Of a stretch of DNA of 64,000 nt, positions 55,398 to 64,000 are shown piece after piece. Under the pieces are notes generated by a model. It searched no databases and had not been told where the DNA came from. It worked only from the letters and a program-made list of their open reading frames with translations. Source of the DNA: Lysobacter capsici. Its GTDB lineage: Bacteria > Pseudomonadota > Gammaproteobacteria > Xanthomonadales > Xanthomonadaceae. Within the stretch, counting starts at the first letter, position 1; every line of letters starts with the position of its first letter. A program made the position numbers and the translations under genes. The stretch lies in contig NZ_CP094357.1 of assembly GCF_014779555.2 (NCBI RefSeq), positions 2,356,001 through 2,420,000 of the forward strand. The letters run 5' to 3'.

Positions 55398-55467
55398 TTC
55401 TGAAGAAGACGTCGTGCTGGAGAGGTCGTGCTGGAGAGAGCGTCGGGTCTTCAAGAGCTTAGGCTTC

Positions 55468-55495
55468 GATTCCCGATTCCCGATTCCCGATTCCC
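55468..55495. repeat. GATTCCC heptamer repeat run
   Basis: Four tandem copies of a GATTCCC heptamer directly before the 3' end of the PHA-system gene. Same family as 262, 361 and 43921. Confidence 0.75.
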
Positions 55496-55499
55496 AGCC

Positions 55500-55775
55500 T
55501 TACTTGAACCGCTCCTCCAGCACCCGCCGGATCTCCGACTCGATCGGCCCCTTCAGAGCGCCGAGCAAAAAGCCCAACTGGGCCGACACATGCAGTTGAT
55601 TGGGCTGCAGCGCGATCTTGCCGTCGACGCCGCTGCGGCTGAAATTGAGGGTGTCGCCGACCCAGCCGTATTCGACGTCGAAACGTTCGGCGAGCTTCTT
55701 GGCGACTTCTTCGACGGCCTTGCGGGCCTTGGCCGGAGCCAGCGAGTGCGGGTGTTGGATATCGATACTGGACAT
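55500..55775 (-). CDS. Polyhydroxyalkanoic acid system family protein (PHA_gran_rgn)
   Basis: 91 residues: DIQHPHSLAPAKARKAVEEVAKKLAERFDVEY, LNFSRSGVDGKIALQPNQLHVSAQLGFLLGAL and ESEIRRVLEERFK match the PHA granule-region family. The ATG at 55775 is preferred over the longer frame to 55961. It is a small soluble alpha/beta protein whose biochemical role is not established. Its position near phasin and patatin genes is consistent with a granule-related set. Confidence 0.85.
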   Translation of the reverse strand: MSSIDIQHPHSLAPAKARKAVEEVAKKLAERFDVEYGWVGDTLNFSRSGVDGKIALQPNQLHVSAQLGFLLGALKGPIESEIRRVLEERFK

Positions 55776-56025
55776 GGTCGGGCTCGTCGAAGTCTGGGTT
55801 TCCCTGGAACCGGGTATTGTGCGGGCAGGCGGCGGCGCATCCAAGTCCGCGGGGCGGGGGGAGCGCCGGGGGAGAAACGAGTGCACAGGAGTGAGGAATG
55901 AGTAAGGCAGGGGCTCCGATTCACTCTTTACTCCTGAGCACTCGTTCCCGCTCCCCACCATCGTTCATGTAACCCCGCCGCACCCCGGATGTGCCTATCC
56001 CCACAACCTGCTAGATTCCTGCCGG

Positions 56026-56829
56026 GTGAGCGCACTCAAACTTCGATATCCCAACCGCGAACATGCCGACCTGCCGCTGAAACCCGGCGTGCATGCGATC
56101 GGCCGCGATCCCGCCGGCCGCACCGTCCTGGTCGAGGACGCCGGCGCGGCGATCGCACAGTTCAGCGTCGACCGGCGCGGCGTGTGGCTGCAGGTGCGCG
56201 AAGGCCTGCGCGGGCTGCACGTCAACGGCCGGCCGGTGAAGCGCATGGCGATGCTGCGGCCGGGCGATGCGATCTTTCTCGACGGGGTCGAGCTGCTGCT
56301 GGTCTCGGACAAGCCCGAAGCGGCGCCGCCGTTCGGGGTCGAGATTCCGGCCGATTCGCGCATGGTCGTGCGCGGCGTCGGCGGCATCCACCATGGCCGC
56401 TGCTACACCCTGGAGCAGCCGCGGGTGATCGGCCGCGCCGGCGACTGCGATATCCGCATCAACGAGCCGGCCTTCGCCGACCGCCACGCCCGCCTGGAGG
56501 CGCATGCCGACGGCGTGGTGCTGCGCGACGTGGGCTCGGTCGACGGCAGCGTGGTCAACGGCCAGCCGGTGCGGCATGCCTTGCTCAAGCCGGGCGATCA
56601 GTTGCTGCTCGACGGCCAGCACCGGTTCGTGATCGAAGCGCCGACCCGCCAGTTCAGCGCGGCCGAGGCCTTGCAGGCGCAACTGGCCCAGGAAGCGGCC
56701 GCGAACGAAGACCGTCCGCCGCCGCCGTCGGCCCTGCCGGCGTCGGTGCGGCGCATGCCATGGTTGCTGCTTGCGGCGGTGGTGATGGCGGGGTTGCTCG
56801 GGTTGTTGCTGTTGTACGGCGTGCGTTGA
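56026..56829 (+). CDS. Double-FHA tail-anchored protein
   Basis: 267 residues from GTG 56026. A first, divergent FHA-like region (GVHAIGRDPAGRTVLVED to LHVNGRP) precedes a second with the canonical set VIGRAGDCDIRI, DRHARLEAHADGVVLRDVGSVDGSVVNG (phosphothreonine-binding Arg, Ser and Asn). A single C-terminal TM helix (WLLLAAVVMAGLLGLLLLY) ends at the last residues, so the FHA domains face the cytoplasm. It probably docks phosphothreonine proteins at the membrane. No kinase gene is adjacent. Confidence 0.85.
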   Translation: MSALKLRYPNREHADLPLKPGVHAIGRDPAGRTVLVEDAGAAIAQFSVDRRGVWLQVREGLRGLHVNGRPVKRMAMLRPGDAIFLDGVELLLVSDKPEAAPPFGVEIPADSRMVVRGVGGIHHGRCYTLEQPRVIGRAGDCDIRINEPAFADRHARLEAHADGVVLRDVGSVDGSVVNGQPVRHALLKPGDQLLLDGQHRFVIEAPTRQFSAAEALQAQLAQEAAANEDRPPPPSALPASVRRMPWLLLAAVVMAGLLGLLLLYGVR

Positions 56830-56853
56830 GCGCACGGGATTGGGTTAGCTCCC

Positions 56854-57256
56854 TGTAGGAGCGGCGTGAGCCGCGACCAACCGAAGCGACGTACGCAAGC
56901 GTCCCAGCCGACGCCCGGCAACTCTCATCGCCAAACACGAATGGCCGTCAGAAGTTTTCGCTTCGGCGGGTTGAGTGGTATTCGGCCTCTTCGGGTGGTC
57001 GCGGCTCACGCCGCTCCTACAGGGGCTTCGGCGAGCGCGCCGCGGCTGGGTGGGCACGGCTTCGTGTATCGGCCACTCCTCGTAAAGCCGCCAGACCCGC
57101 AACGCCGTCGCAATCGCTCCCTGTAGGAGCGGCGCGAGCCGCGACCGCGATACCGCGCCTTCGTCGTATCTGCCGTATCTAGCCGGCGTTACGGCCGCGC
57201 CCTTGTGCCTGCGTCGTAACCGCGATGTCGCTGTCGCGGCTTGCGCCGCTCCTACA
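56854..57256. repeat. Four REP-family copies flanking a diverged duplicate of the msrQ 3' end
   Basis: REP copies are at 56854-56878 (+), 56997-57021 (-), 57122-57149 (+) and 57232-57256 (-). Between the second and third, about 57016-57115 resembles the msrQ 3' end starting at 57251 (CTACAGGGGCTTCGGCGAGC, then TCGGCCACTC and CAGCCGCCAG in near-match). So REP plus gene tail were duplicated, and the older copy has decayed. No intact gene lies here. Confidence 0.8.
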
Positions 57257-57980
57257 GGGGCTTCGGCGAGCGCGCGGCGGCTGGATGGGCGCGGTTTCGT
57301 GTGTCGGCCACTCGCTTGTACAGCCGCCAGGCCAACAACGCCGCCAGAATCGCCGCATACAGCAGCGGCTCGCGGATGTCCGATTTCACCAGCCACCAGA
57401 AGTGCAGCACCGCCAGCACCGCGATCGCATAGATCAGCCGATGCAGCTTGCCCCAGAGCCGGCCGAGCCGACGCATCATGCCCTGGGTCGAGGTCAGCGC
57501 CAGCGGGATCAGCAGCAGCCACGCCAGGAAACCCACGGTGATGTACGGCCGCTTGGCGATCTCTTCGAAGATCTGGGTCCAATAACCCTTGAGGTCGAGC
57601 AGCAGGTACGCGGCCAGATGCGCGCTGGCATAGAAGAACGCATACAGCCCCAGCATGCGCCGGAACCGCAGCAGCACGGCCTGGCCGCTCAGCTGGCGCA
57701 GCGGGGTGATCGCCAGGGTGATCAGCAGCAGGCGCAGCGCCCACAGCCCCAGGCGATGCTCGATCTCGGCGATCGGATCGGCGCCCAGGCCGCCGCTGCC
57801 GGTGAGGAACTCCTCGCGGATCTGCCAGGCCAGGATCGCCGCGGGCGTCAGCGCCAGCGCGTGCACCGCGACCTTGGCGGCGATCACGCCCTTGGGCGTC
57901 TTGCGCTTGGGCACTGGCCGCGCCGCGCGCGCGGCGGCCGTGGTGGCGTCGCCGCCGGGAGTGCGGGTCGAATCGCTCAT
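57252..57980 (-). CDS. msrQ: Protein-methionine-sulfoxide reductase heme-binding subunit MsrQ
   Basis: 242 residues with about six TM helices (IAAKVAVHALALTPAAILAW to LLYAAILAALLAWRLY) and heme-ligand His residues in EHRLGLWALRL, ASAHLAAY and GKLHRLIYAIAVLAVLHFW. It passes electrons to MsrP in the periplasm. A variable 28-residue N-terminus precedes TM1. Its TAG stop lies within the REP element at 57232-57256, so the last few residues (SPKPL) may be repeat-derived. It overlaps no gene; msrP ends two bases upstream on the same strand. Confidence 0.9.
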   Translation of the reverse strand: MSDSTRTPGGDATTAAARAARPVPKRKTPKGVIAAKVAVHALALTPAAILAWQIREEFLTGSGGLGADPIAEIEHRLGLWALRLLLITLAITPLRQLSGQAVLLRFRRMLGLYAFFYASAHLAAYLLLDLKGYWTQIFEEIAKRPYITVGFLAWLLLIPLALTSTQGMMRRLGRLWGKLHRLIYAIAVLAVLHFWWLVKSDIREPLLYAAILAALLAWRLYKRVADTRNRAHPAAARSPKPL

Positions 57981-57981
57981 C

Positions 57982-58953
57982 TCAGAACCAGGTCTTGAGG
58001 TTCATGCCGGTGTACAGCCCGGCGACCTGATCGGCGTAGCCGTTGTACAGCCGGGTCGCGATGCGGTCGGCGAACAGCTTGCTGCCGGTGCCGGCGATGC
58101 GGCGCTCGGTCTTCTGGCTCCAGCGCGGGTGGTCGACGTTGGGGTTCACGTTGGAGAAGAAGCCATATTCGCTGGGCTGCAGCTGGTTCCAACTGGTCAC
58201 CGGCATTTTTTCCACGAAGGTGATCGCGATGATCGACTTGATGCTCTTGAAGCCGTATTTCCACGGCACCACCAGCCGCAATGGCGCGCCGTTCTGCTGC
58301 GGCAGCGATTTGCCGTACAGGCCGGTGGCGAGCAGGGTCAGCGGGTGCATGGCCTCGTCGATGCGCAGGCCCTCGCGGTAGGGCCAGTCGATCGAGTCGT
58401 AGGCGATGCCGGGCATCTGCTTGCGGTCGGCCAGGGTGGTGAAGGCGACGTACTTGGCCTTGGACGTGGGCTCGAAGCGCTTGAGCACGTCGGCCAGCGG
58501 CACGCCCAGCCACGGGATCACCATCGACCAGCCCTCCACGCAGCGCAGCCGGTAGATGCGCTCCTGCGGGGTCAGGCCCTTGATCAGATCCTCCAGCGAC
58601 AGTTTGCCCGGCTTGGCGCAAGCGCCGCCGACCGCGACCGTCCACGGGCTGGTGCGCAGGGTCTTGGCCGCGGCCGAGGGGTCGCCCTTGTCGGTGCCGA
58701 ACTCGTAGAAGTTGTTGTAGCTGGTGATGTCCTCGAAGCGCGTGAGCACTTCGTCGGTGCGGAATCCGGCCTTGGCCTGCTCGGGGCTGACCGGCTTGGC
58801 GGCCGGCGGCGGCGGGGCCTCGGCCTCGGCGCAGCCGGACAGGCCCAGCGCCGGGGCCAGGGCCAGCGCGGTCAGCAGGCGGCGCCGGTCGCGGTAGACC
58901 GCCTCGTCGGTGATTTCGGAAGCGGGGATATTCAGCACTTGGCGCAACGACAT
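57982..58953 (-). CDS. msrP: Protein-methionine-sulfoxide reductase catalytic subunit MsrP
   Basis: 323 residues. A twin-arginine signal ([21 protein letters not shown]) near residue 23 leads to Tat export of a folded molybdopterin enzyme. The mature part has [28 protein letters not shown] with the molybdenum-ligand Cys, and the C-terminal [24 protein letters not shown]. It repairs oxidised methionines in the periplasm. The ATG at 58953 is chosen; an extension to 59322 lacks similarity. msrQ follows directly. Confidence 0.92.
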   Translation of the reverse strand: MSLRQVLNIPASEITDEAVYRDRRRLLTALALAPALGLSGCAEAEAPPPPAAKPVSPEQAKAGFRTDEVLTRFEDITSYNNFYEFGTDKGDPSAAAKTLRTSPWTVAVGGACAKPGKLSLEDLIKGLTPQERIYRLRCVEGWSMVIPWLGVPLADVLKRFEPTSKAKYVAFTTLADRKQMPGIAYDSIDWPYREGLRIDEAMHPLTLLATGLYGKSLPQQNGAPLRLVVPWKYGFKSIKSIIAITFVEKMPVTSWNQLQPSEYGFFSNVNPNVDHPRWSQKTERRIAGTGSKLFADRIATRLYNGYADQVAGLYTGMNLKTWF

Positions 58954-59146
58954 GGGACGGCTCCGGGGCGGGGGACGAGCGGGATCTGCGGACGGACTTC
59001 GAGAACGGGACGCGGCTTGAGTGATACGAGACCGCATACCCACATAGAGGCAGCTGCCGGGGTAAAAGTTGCGCGAGTAACGACAGGTACACACGGTGTT
59101 GCACTGCGGCATACTTGGGGTCCACCCCACACCCCGGAGCCTCCCG

Positions 59147-60232
59147 ATGTCCCGCGCCTTCAACTTTAGTGCCGGTCCCGCGACCCTGCCCGAATCGGTC
59201 TTGCTGCAGGCGCAGTCGGAACTGTTGGAGTGGAACAATGCCGGGGCCTCGATCGTCGAACTCAGCCACCGCGGCCCGGAGTTCATCCAGGTCGCCGCCG
59301 AGGCCGAGCGCAACCTGCGCACGCTGATGTCGATCCCGGACGATTACGCGGTGCTGTTCCTGCAGGGCGGCGCGACCGCGCAGCAGGCGCTGATCGCGCT
59401 GAACTTCGCCGACCCGGGCCAGACCGTCGACTACGTGGTCAGCGGCCACTGGGGCAAGACCGCATTGAAGCAGGTCAAGCCTTACGTCAACGCGAACGTG
59501 GCCGCCAACGGCGAGCCGGGCGGCTTCCGCGACATTCCCGCGCGCGACACCTGGAATCTGTCCAAGGACGCGGCCTATGTCCACTACACCGCCAACGAGA
59601 CCATCCACGGCGTCGAGTTCCGCGACATTCCCGACACCGGCGACGTTCCGCTCGTCGCCGACTTCAGTTCCTCGATCGTGTCCGAGCCGCTGGACGTGTC
59701 CAAGTTCGGCGTGATCTATGCCGGCGCGCAGAAGAACCTCGGCCCGGTCGGCGTCAGCGTGGTCATCGTCAAGCGCGAACTGCTCGAACGCGCCGGTCAG
59801 CCGCGCGCGGAAATCTTCGACTACCGCGCCCACGTCAAGGGCGAGTCGATGCTCAATACGCCGCCGACCTACAACTGGTATCTGGCCGGCCTGGTGTTCA
59901 AGTGGATGCTGGCCGAAGGCGGCGTCGAGGAATTCGCCAAGCGCAACGCGCGCAAGTCGGCGCTGCTGTACGGCGTGATCGACAACTCCGGCGGCTTCTA
60001 TCGCAACGAAGTCGTGGTGGGCGCGCGTTCGCGCATGAACGTGCCGTTCTTCCTCAAGGACGAAGCGCTCGACAAGCCCTTCCTCAAGGAAGCCGAAGCG
60101 GCCGGGCTGATCTCGCTCAAGGGCCATCGCGCGCTGGGCGGCATGCGCGCTTCGATCTACAACGCGATGCCGGAAGCCGGCGTGCAGGCGTTGGCGTCCT
60201 TCATGCAAGACTTCCAACAACGGCACGGTTGA
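59147..60232 (+). CDS. serC: Phosphoserine transaminase
   Basis: 361 residues from ATG 59147 (CGGAG upstream). Cytoplasmic PLP enzyme converting 3-phosphohydroxypyruvate to phosphoserine (and acting in pyridoxine synthesis). Start [33 protein letters not shown] and the PLP lysine in [12 protein letters not shown] are all intact; [15 protein letters not shown] is at the C-terminus. It is the first gene of the serC-pheA-hisC-aroA operon; pheA starts 1 bp after its stop. Confidence 0.96.
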   Translation: MSRAFNFSAGPATLPESVLLQAQSELLEWNNAGASIVELSHRGPEFIQVAAEAERNLRTLMSIPDDYAVLFLQGGATAQQALIALNFADPGQTVDYVVSGHWGKTALKQVKPYVNANVAANGEPGGFRDIPARDTWNLSKDAAYVHYTANETIHGVEFRDIPDTGDVPLVADFSSSIVSEPLDVSKFGVIYAGAQKNLGPVGVSVVIVKRELLERAGQPRAEIFDYRAHVKGESMLNTPPTYNWYLAGLVFKWMLAEGGVEEFAKRNARKSALLYGVIDNSGGFYRNEVVVGARSRMNVPFFLKDEALDKPFLKEAEAAGLISLKGHRALGGMRASIYNAMPEAGVQALASFMQDFQQRHG

Positions 60233-60233
60233 G

Positions 60234-61448
60234 ATGGCCAGCAAAGATACGAAGAAGCCGGCCAAGCCCGGCAAGCAGAAATCCGTCGCCGCTGCGAAGA
60301 GCGCGAGCGACAAGAAGGCCGCCGGCAAATCCAAGGCCGCCAAGCCCGAGGACGCCGCGCCCGTCGCGGCCGGTCCCGACCTGGCCACCTTGCGCGAACG
60401 CATCGACGGCATCGACCTGCATATCCAGCAGTTGATCGGCGAGCGCGCGCAGTTCGCCAATCAGGTCGGCAAGGCCAAGGGCAAGCTCGCCGCGGCGGTG
60501 GATTACTACCGTCCCGAACGCGAAGCGCAGGTGCTGCGCCGGGTGGTCGACCGCAACGACGGCCCGCTGCACGACGAAGTGCTGGTGCGGCTGTTCCGCG
60601 AAATCATGTCGGCCTGCCTGGCCCAGCAGGAGCCGCTGAAGATCGGCTTCCTCGGCCCGGAAGGCACGCATTCGCAGCAGGCCGTGTTCAAGCACTTCGG
60701 CCATTCGATCCACGGCCTGCCGCTGGCGAGCATCGAGGAAGTCTTCCAGGAAGTCGAAGCCGGCAACGCCGATTTCGGCGTGGTGCCGGTCGAGAATTCG
60801 ACCCAGGGCACGATCCAGTCCACGCTCGACATGTTCCTGACCTCCAAGCTCAAGATCAGCGGCGAAGTCGAACTGCGCGTGCATCAGCACCTGCTGTCGC
60901 GTAGCGGCCGGATCGAGGACATCGAGCGGGTCTATTCGCATCCGCAATCGTTCGCCCAATGCAAGGCGTGGCTGCGCGAATACCTGCCGAAGGCCGAGAA
61001 GATCGCGGTGTCGAGCAACGCCGAGGCGGCGCGCCGCGCGCGCAATGCCGACGACGCGGCGGCGATCGCCGGGGCCAGCGCGGGCAATGTTTACGGGCTG
61101 CGCACGGTCGCTGGGCCGATCGAGGATCGCCCCGACAATACGACACGATTCTTGGTGATCGGCCGCGAACTGTTCACGCCCTCGGGCAACGACCGCACCT
61201 CGCTGCTGATCTTCATCAAGGACGAGCCGGGCGCGCTGTACAACGTGCTGTCGCCGTTCGCCAAGCGCGGCCTGAGCATGAACCGGATCGAATCGCGTCC
61301 GGGCCACACCGGCCGCTGGCAGTACGCGTTCTTCGTCGATATCGGCGGCCACGTGCAGGAGCCGGCGATGCGCGAAGCGCTCGACGAGCTGCAGGACCTC
61401 GCGCATGAAGTGAAGGTGCTCGGCTCCTACCCGGTGGCGATCGCATGA
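60234..61448 (+). CDS. pheA: Bifunctional chorismate mutase/prephenate dehydratase
   Basis: 404 residues. An unusual 48-residue N-terminal Lys/Ala/Pro/Ser-rich extension (DTKKPAKPGKQKS) precedes the chorismate mutase domain (TLRERIDGIDLHIQQLIGER). Prephenate dehydratase follows (IGFLGPEGTHSQQA, VPVENSTQGT, YSHPQSFAQC). A C-terminal ACT domain (DEPGALYNVLSPFAKRGLSM then ESRPG) mediates phenylalanine feedback. It makes phenylpyruvate. Its stop overlaps the hisC start, so the genes are translationally coupled. Confidence 0.95.
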   Translation: MASKDTKKPAKPGKQKSVAAAKSASDKKAAGKSKAAKPEDAAPVAAGPDLATLRERIDGIDLHIQQLIGERAQFANQVGKAKGKLAAAVDYYRPEREAQVLRRVVDRNDGPLHDEVLVRLFREIMSACLAQQEPLKIGFLGPEGTHSQQAVFKHFGHSIHGLPLASIEEVFQEVEAGNADFGVVPVENSTQGTIQSTLDMFLTSKLKISGEVELRVHQHLLSRSGRIEDIERVYSHPQSFAQCKAWLREYLPKAEKIAVSSNAEAARRARNADDAAAIAGASAGNVYGLRTVAGPIEDRPDNTTRFLVIGRELFTPSGNDRTSLLIFIKDEPGALYNVLSPFAKRGLSMNRIESRPGHTGRWQYAFFVDIGGHVQEPAMREALDELQDLAHEVKVLGSYPVAIA

Positions 61449-62620
61449 GTCAGGCGGCCGCGCAATCGCAGCAACCGGCGTCGTCATCGACCCCGGCCTT
61501 CGACGAAGCCTGGTTCGCCGCGCGCGCGCAGCCGGGCGTGCAACGCCTGAAGGCTTACGACCCGGGTCACGATCTGGTCGCGTTACGGCGCCGTTTCGGC
61601 GAGGCGAATCTCGCCGAACTGGGCTCCAACGAAAACCCGTACGGCCCGTCGCCGGCCGCGCGTCAGGCGATCCTCGAATCGCTGCACGCGCTGCACCGTT
61701 ATCCCGATCCGCTCGGCGCCGACCTCAAGCGCGCGCTGGCGGCGCGACATGGCGTGAACGTCGCGCAGCTGCAGCTCGGCAACGGTTCGCACGAACTGCT
61801 GATGCAACTGGCGCAGGTATTCGCCGGCCCCGGCGACGAGGTGGTGTTCTCGCGTTACGGTTTCGCCGTGTTCGCCCTGGCGACGCAATGCGCCGGCGCG
61901 ACCATGCGCATCGTCGAGGCGCTGCCGCGCGATGCGGCGATGCCCTGCGGTCACGATCTCGATGCGATCGCCGCGGCGATCGGGCCGCAGACGCGCTTGG
62001 TGTATCTGGCCAATCCGAACAATCCCACCGGTACCTGGTTCGGCCGCGAGGCGATGATCGCGTTTCTCGAGCGCGTGCCGCCGCAAGTGATCGTGGTGAT
62101 GGACGAAGCCTATGCGGAAATGGCCGATGCGCCCGATTACGCCAGCGCGGTGTCCTTGCTTGATCGCTATCGCAATCTCGCCGTCACCCGCACCTTCAGC
62201 AAGGCCTACGGGCTGGCCGGCTTGCGGGTCGGTTATCTGATCGCGCAGCCGGGTTTGATCGCGGTGATGGATCGCGCGCGCGAAAGCTTCAACGTCAACG
62301 GCCCGGCCTTGGCCGCGTGCGAGGCCGCGCTCGGCGACGTCGCGCATCTGGACTGGGCCTGCGCGCGCAACGCCGAGCAGCGTTCGGCCCTGGCCGATGC
62401 GCTGACGCGGCGCGGGCTGCGGGTGTTTCCGTCGCAGACCAATTTCGTGCTGGTCGAATTCGGCGCGCGTACGTCGCAGATCGAAGCGGCCCTGGTCGAA
62501 CTCGGGGTGATCCTGCGGCCGATGGGCGGCTACGGTTTGCCCGATTGCCTACGCATCAGCGTCGGTTCGCCCGATGAGAGCCGTCGTCTGTTGAGCGCAT
62601 TGGATCAGGTGTTGGCATGA
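61445..62620 (+). CDS. hisC: Histidinol-phosphate/aromatic aminotransferase
   Basis: 391 residues of class I/II aminotransferase. SNENPYGPSPAA is near residue 60, the cofactor region is YLANPNNPTGTWF, the PLP lysine lies in TRTFSKAYGLAGLRVGYL and substrate Arg in CLRISVGS. The position between pheA and aroA, and the lack of other his genes, suggest it transaminates phenylpyruvate or prephenate, perhaps as well as histidinol phosphate. The ATG overlaps pheA (ATGA). Confidence 0.9.
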   Translation: MSQAAAQSQQPASSSTPAFDEAWFAARAQPGVQRLKAYDPGHDLVALRRRFGEANLAELGSNENPYGPSPAARQAILESLHALHRYPDPLGADLKRALAARHGVNVAQLQLGNGSHELLMQLAQVFAGPGDEVVFSRYGFAVFALATQCAGATMRIVEALPRDAAMPCGHDLDAIAAAIGPQTRLVYLANPNNPTGTWFGREAMIAFLERVPPQVIVVMDEAYAEMADAPDYASAVSLLDRYRNLAVTRTFSKAYGLAGLRVGYLIAQPGLIAVMDRARESFNVNGPALAACEAALGDVAHLDWACARNAEQRSALADALTRRGLRVFPSQTNFVLVEFGARTSQIEAALVELGVILRPMGGYGLPDCLRISVGSPDESRRLLSALDQVLA

Positions 62621-63963
62621 GCGGTTCGGCGGATACGCAGCACACCCAGGCGCAAGCGCAACAGGCCTGGAACGCCGGCACCGGCACGCCGCTGCGCGGC
62701 TCGCTGCGCGTGCCCGGCGACAAGTCGGTGTCGCATCGCGCGGTCATGCTCGGCGCGCTGGCCGAAGGCGTCACCCGCGTCACCGGCTTTCTCGAAGGCG
62801 AAGACACCCGCGCCACCGCGCGCGTGTTCGAACGCCTGGGCGTGCGCATCGAAACGCCGAGCGCGAGCGAACGCATCGTCCACGGTGTCGGCCTGCACGG
62901 CCTGCGCGGCATCGTCGAACCGCTGGATTGTGGCAACGCCGGCACCGGCATGCGCCTGCTCGCGGGCGCGCTGGCGGGGCAGGCCTTCGATAGCGTGCTG
63001 ATCGGCGATGCGTCCCTGTCGAAGCGGCCGATGCGTCGCGTCACCGAGCCGCTCGCGGCGATGGGCGCGCATATCGACACCGACGAAGGCGGTCTGCCGC
63101 CGTTGCGCATCCGCGGCGGTCGCGCCCTGCGGGGCATCGAATACACCTTGCCGGTCGCAAGCGCGCAGGTGAAATCGGCGCTGCTGCTGGCCGGCCTGTA
63201 CGCACAAGGCGACACCGTCGTCCATGAGCCGCACCCGACCCGCGACTACACCGAGCGCATGCTCGCCGCGTTCGCCTGGCCGATCGAGTTCTCGCCGGGT
63301 TACGCCAAACTCAGCGGCGGCCATGTGCTGCGCGCGGCCGATGTCGCGGTGCCGGCGGATTTCTCCTCGGCTGCGTTCTTCCTGGTCGCGGCGAGCGTGG
63401 TGCCGGGTTCTGAGCTGCTGCTCGAAGCGGTCGGCATGAACCCGCGCCGCACCGGCCTATTGTCGGCGTTGCGGCTGATGGGCGCGGACATCGTCGAAGA
63501 AAATCCGCGCGCCGAAGGCGGCGAACCGGTCGCCGACCTGCGCGTGCGCTACGCGCCCCTGCAAGGCGTCGAAGTACCCGAAGCCCTGGTGCCGGACATG
63601 ATCGACGAATTCCCGGCCTTGTTCGTCGCCGCCGCGGTGGCGCGGGGACGCACCGTTATTCGCGGCGCGGCCGAGCTGCGGGTCAAGGAGTCCGACCGCA
63701 TCGCGAGCATGGCGACCGGCCTGCGCGCGCTGGGCGCGACGATCGAGGAAACCCCCGACGGCGCGATCATCGACGGCGGCGCCCTGCATGGCGGCGAGAT
63801 CGACAGCCATGGCGACCATCGCATCGCGATGAGCTTCGCGATCGCCGCGCAGCTGGCGAGCGGCGAGGTCCGCATCGGCGACGTGGCGAATGTCGCGACT
63901 TCGTTCCCGGGCTTCGAGGCCTTGGCGGCGAAGGCGGGGATGCGGGTCGACGCGGCGCGGTAA
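62617..63963 (+). CDS. aroA: 3-phosphoshikimate 1-carboxyvinyltransferase (EPSP synthase)
   Basis: 448 residues. PEP addition to shikimate 3-phosphate, the sixth step of the shikimate pathway. GDKSVSHRAVMLGALAEG, LDCGNAGTGMRLLAG (a class I/II boundary motif including GNAGT), RRVTEPLAAMGAH, KSALLLAGLYAQG and DHRIAMSFAIAA are intact. A 25-residue Gln/Ala-rich N-terminal extension precedes the domain. Its ATG overlaps the hisC TGA. The window ends 37 bp after its stop. Confidence 0.95.
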   Translation: MSGSADTQHTQAQAQQAWNAGTGTPLRGSLRVPGDKSVSHRAVMLGALAEGVTRVTGFLEGEDTRATARVFERLGVRIETPSASERIVHGVGLHGLRGIVEPLDCGNAGTGMRLLAGALAGQAFDSVLIGDASLSKRPMRRVTEPLAAMGAHIDTDEGGLPPLRIRGGRALRGIEYTLPVASAQVKSALLLAGLYAQGDTVVHEPHPTRDYTERMLAAFAWPIEFSPGYAKLSGGHVLRAADVAVPADFSSAAFFLVAASVVPGSELLLEAVGMNPRRTGLLSALRLMGADIVEENPRAEGGEPVADLRVRYAPLQGVEVPEALVPDMIDEFPALFVAAAVARGRTVIRGAAELRVKESDRIASMATGLRALGATIEETPDGAIIDGGALHGGEIDSHGDHRIAMSFAIAAQLASGEVRIGDVANVATSFPGFEALAAKAGMRVDAAR

Positions 63964-64000
63964 GCCGTGTTGCCCGATACGGTTGTACGACGGCGGCCTT

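Noticed and set aside
57977-60460. 827-codon reverse frame over msrP and serC
   Set aside because: It is antisense to serC and out of frame with msrP; composition is that of a GC-rich shadow.

Overview
The window is GC-rich with strong G/C bias at third codon positions. Gene content and order resemble Xanthomonadaceae (gamma-Proteobacteria), most likely Lysobacter or a close relative. Pointers are the lolC-lolD-comEC-exbB-exbD-msbA-lpxK-kdsB envelope run, uvrC-pgsA followed by tRNA-Gly/Cys/Leu, a serC-pheA-hisC-aroA operon, msrPQ, PHA-granule proteins with lysine/alanine-rich tails, and abundant palindromic repeats. No rRNA, CRISPR array, intact insertion sequence or prophage was seen. The assignment rests on gene content read by eye, not on a database search.

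Layout. 1-10.4 kb: envelope assembly operon for lipoprotein release, DNA uptake, proton-channel energisation, lipid A flipping, lipid A 4'-kinase and CMP-Kdo synthesis, plus a low-molecular-weight tyrosine phosphatase. 10.4-11.3 kb: six tandem 151-152 bp units, each a REP-like palindrome. 11.5-15.6 kb: uvrC, pgsA and a tRNA block (Gly-Cys-Gly-Cys, a DUF5713 gene, then Leu) in which the Gly-Cys pair is duplicated. 16-20 kb: a soluble histidine kinase, then a lipase-like protein followed by an ankyrin-repeat lipoprotein, a possible effector/immunity pair. 22.2-24.7 kb: the metNIQ methionine importer. 24.8-34.9 kb: mostly monocistronic accessory genes (VOC/AraC pair, His-Me-finger-like protein, SMR efflux pump, cation/proton antiporter, hemerythrin, stress proteins, NAD-dependent epimerase).

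35-37.3 kb: a translationally coupled HPPK-like protein and pteridine-reductase-like SDR, then two tandem macro-domain genes. 37.4-43.6 kb: MASE2-GGDEF cyclase, UDP-sugar dehydrogenase, FMN-binding glutamate-synthase-like protein and an ArsC-like protein. 43.8-52.7 kb: tRNA-Val, TPR-like protein, phasin, two small secreted six-cysteine proteins, TetR, acyl-CoA-binding protein, a 662-aa two-domain fatty acyl-CoA reductase, and a membrane protein with a degenerate Mrr-type nuclease domain. 52-56 kb: phasin, patatin-like lipase and PHA-system protein, which together suggest lipid or PHA inclusion metabolism. 56-59 kb: double-FHA tail-anchored protein and the msrQ/msrP methionine-sulfoxide repair pair. 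59.1-64 kb: serC-pheA-hisC-aroA, linking serine and aromatic amino-acid synthesis.

The most distinctive signals are the tandem REP array, the lipase/ankyrin-lipoprotein pair, the paralogous C-x4-C-x6-C small secreted proteins, the fatty-alcohol locus, a 41-residue insertion inside LolD, the paired macro-domain genes beside an atypical pterin gene pair, and several families of dispersed palindromic elements, one of which supplies the msrQ stop codon.
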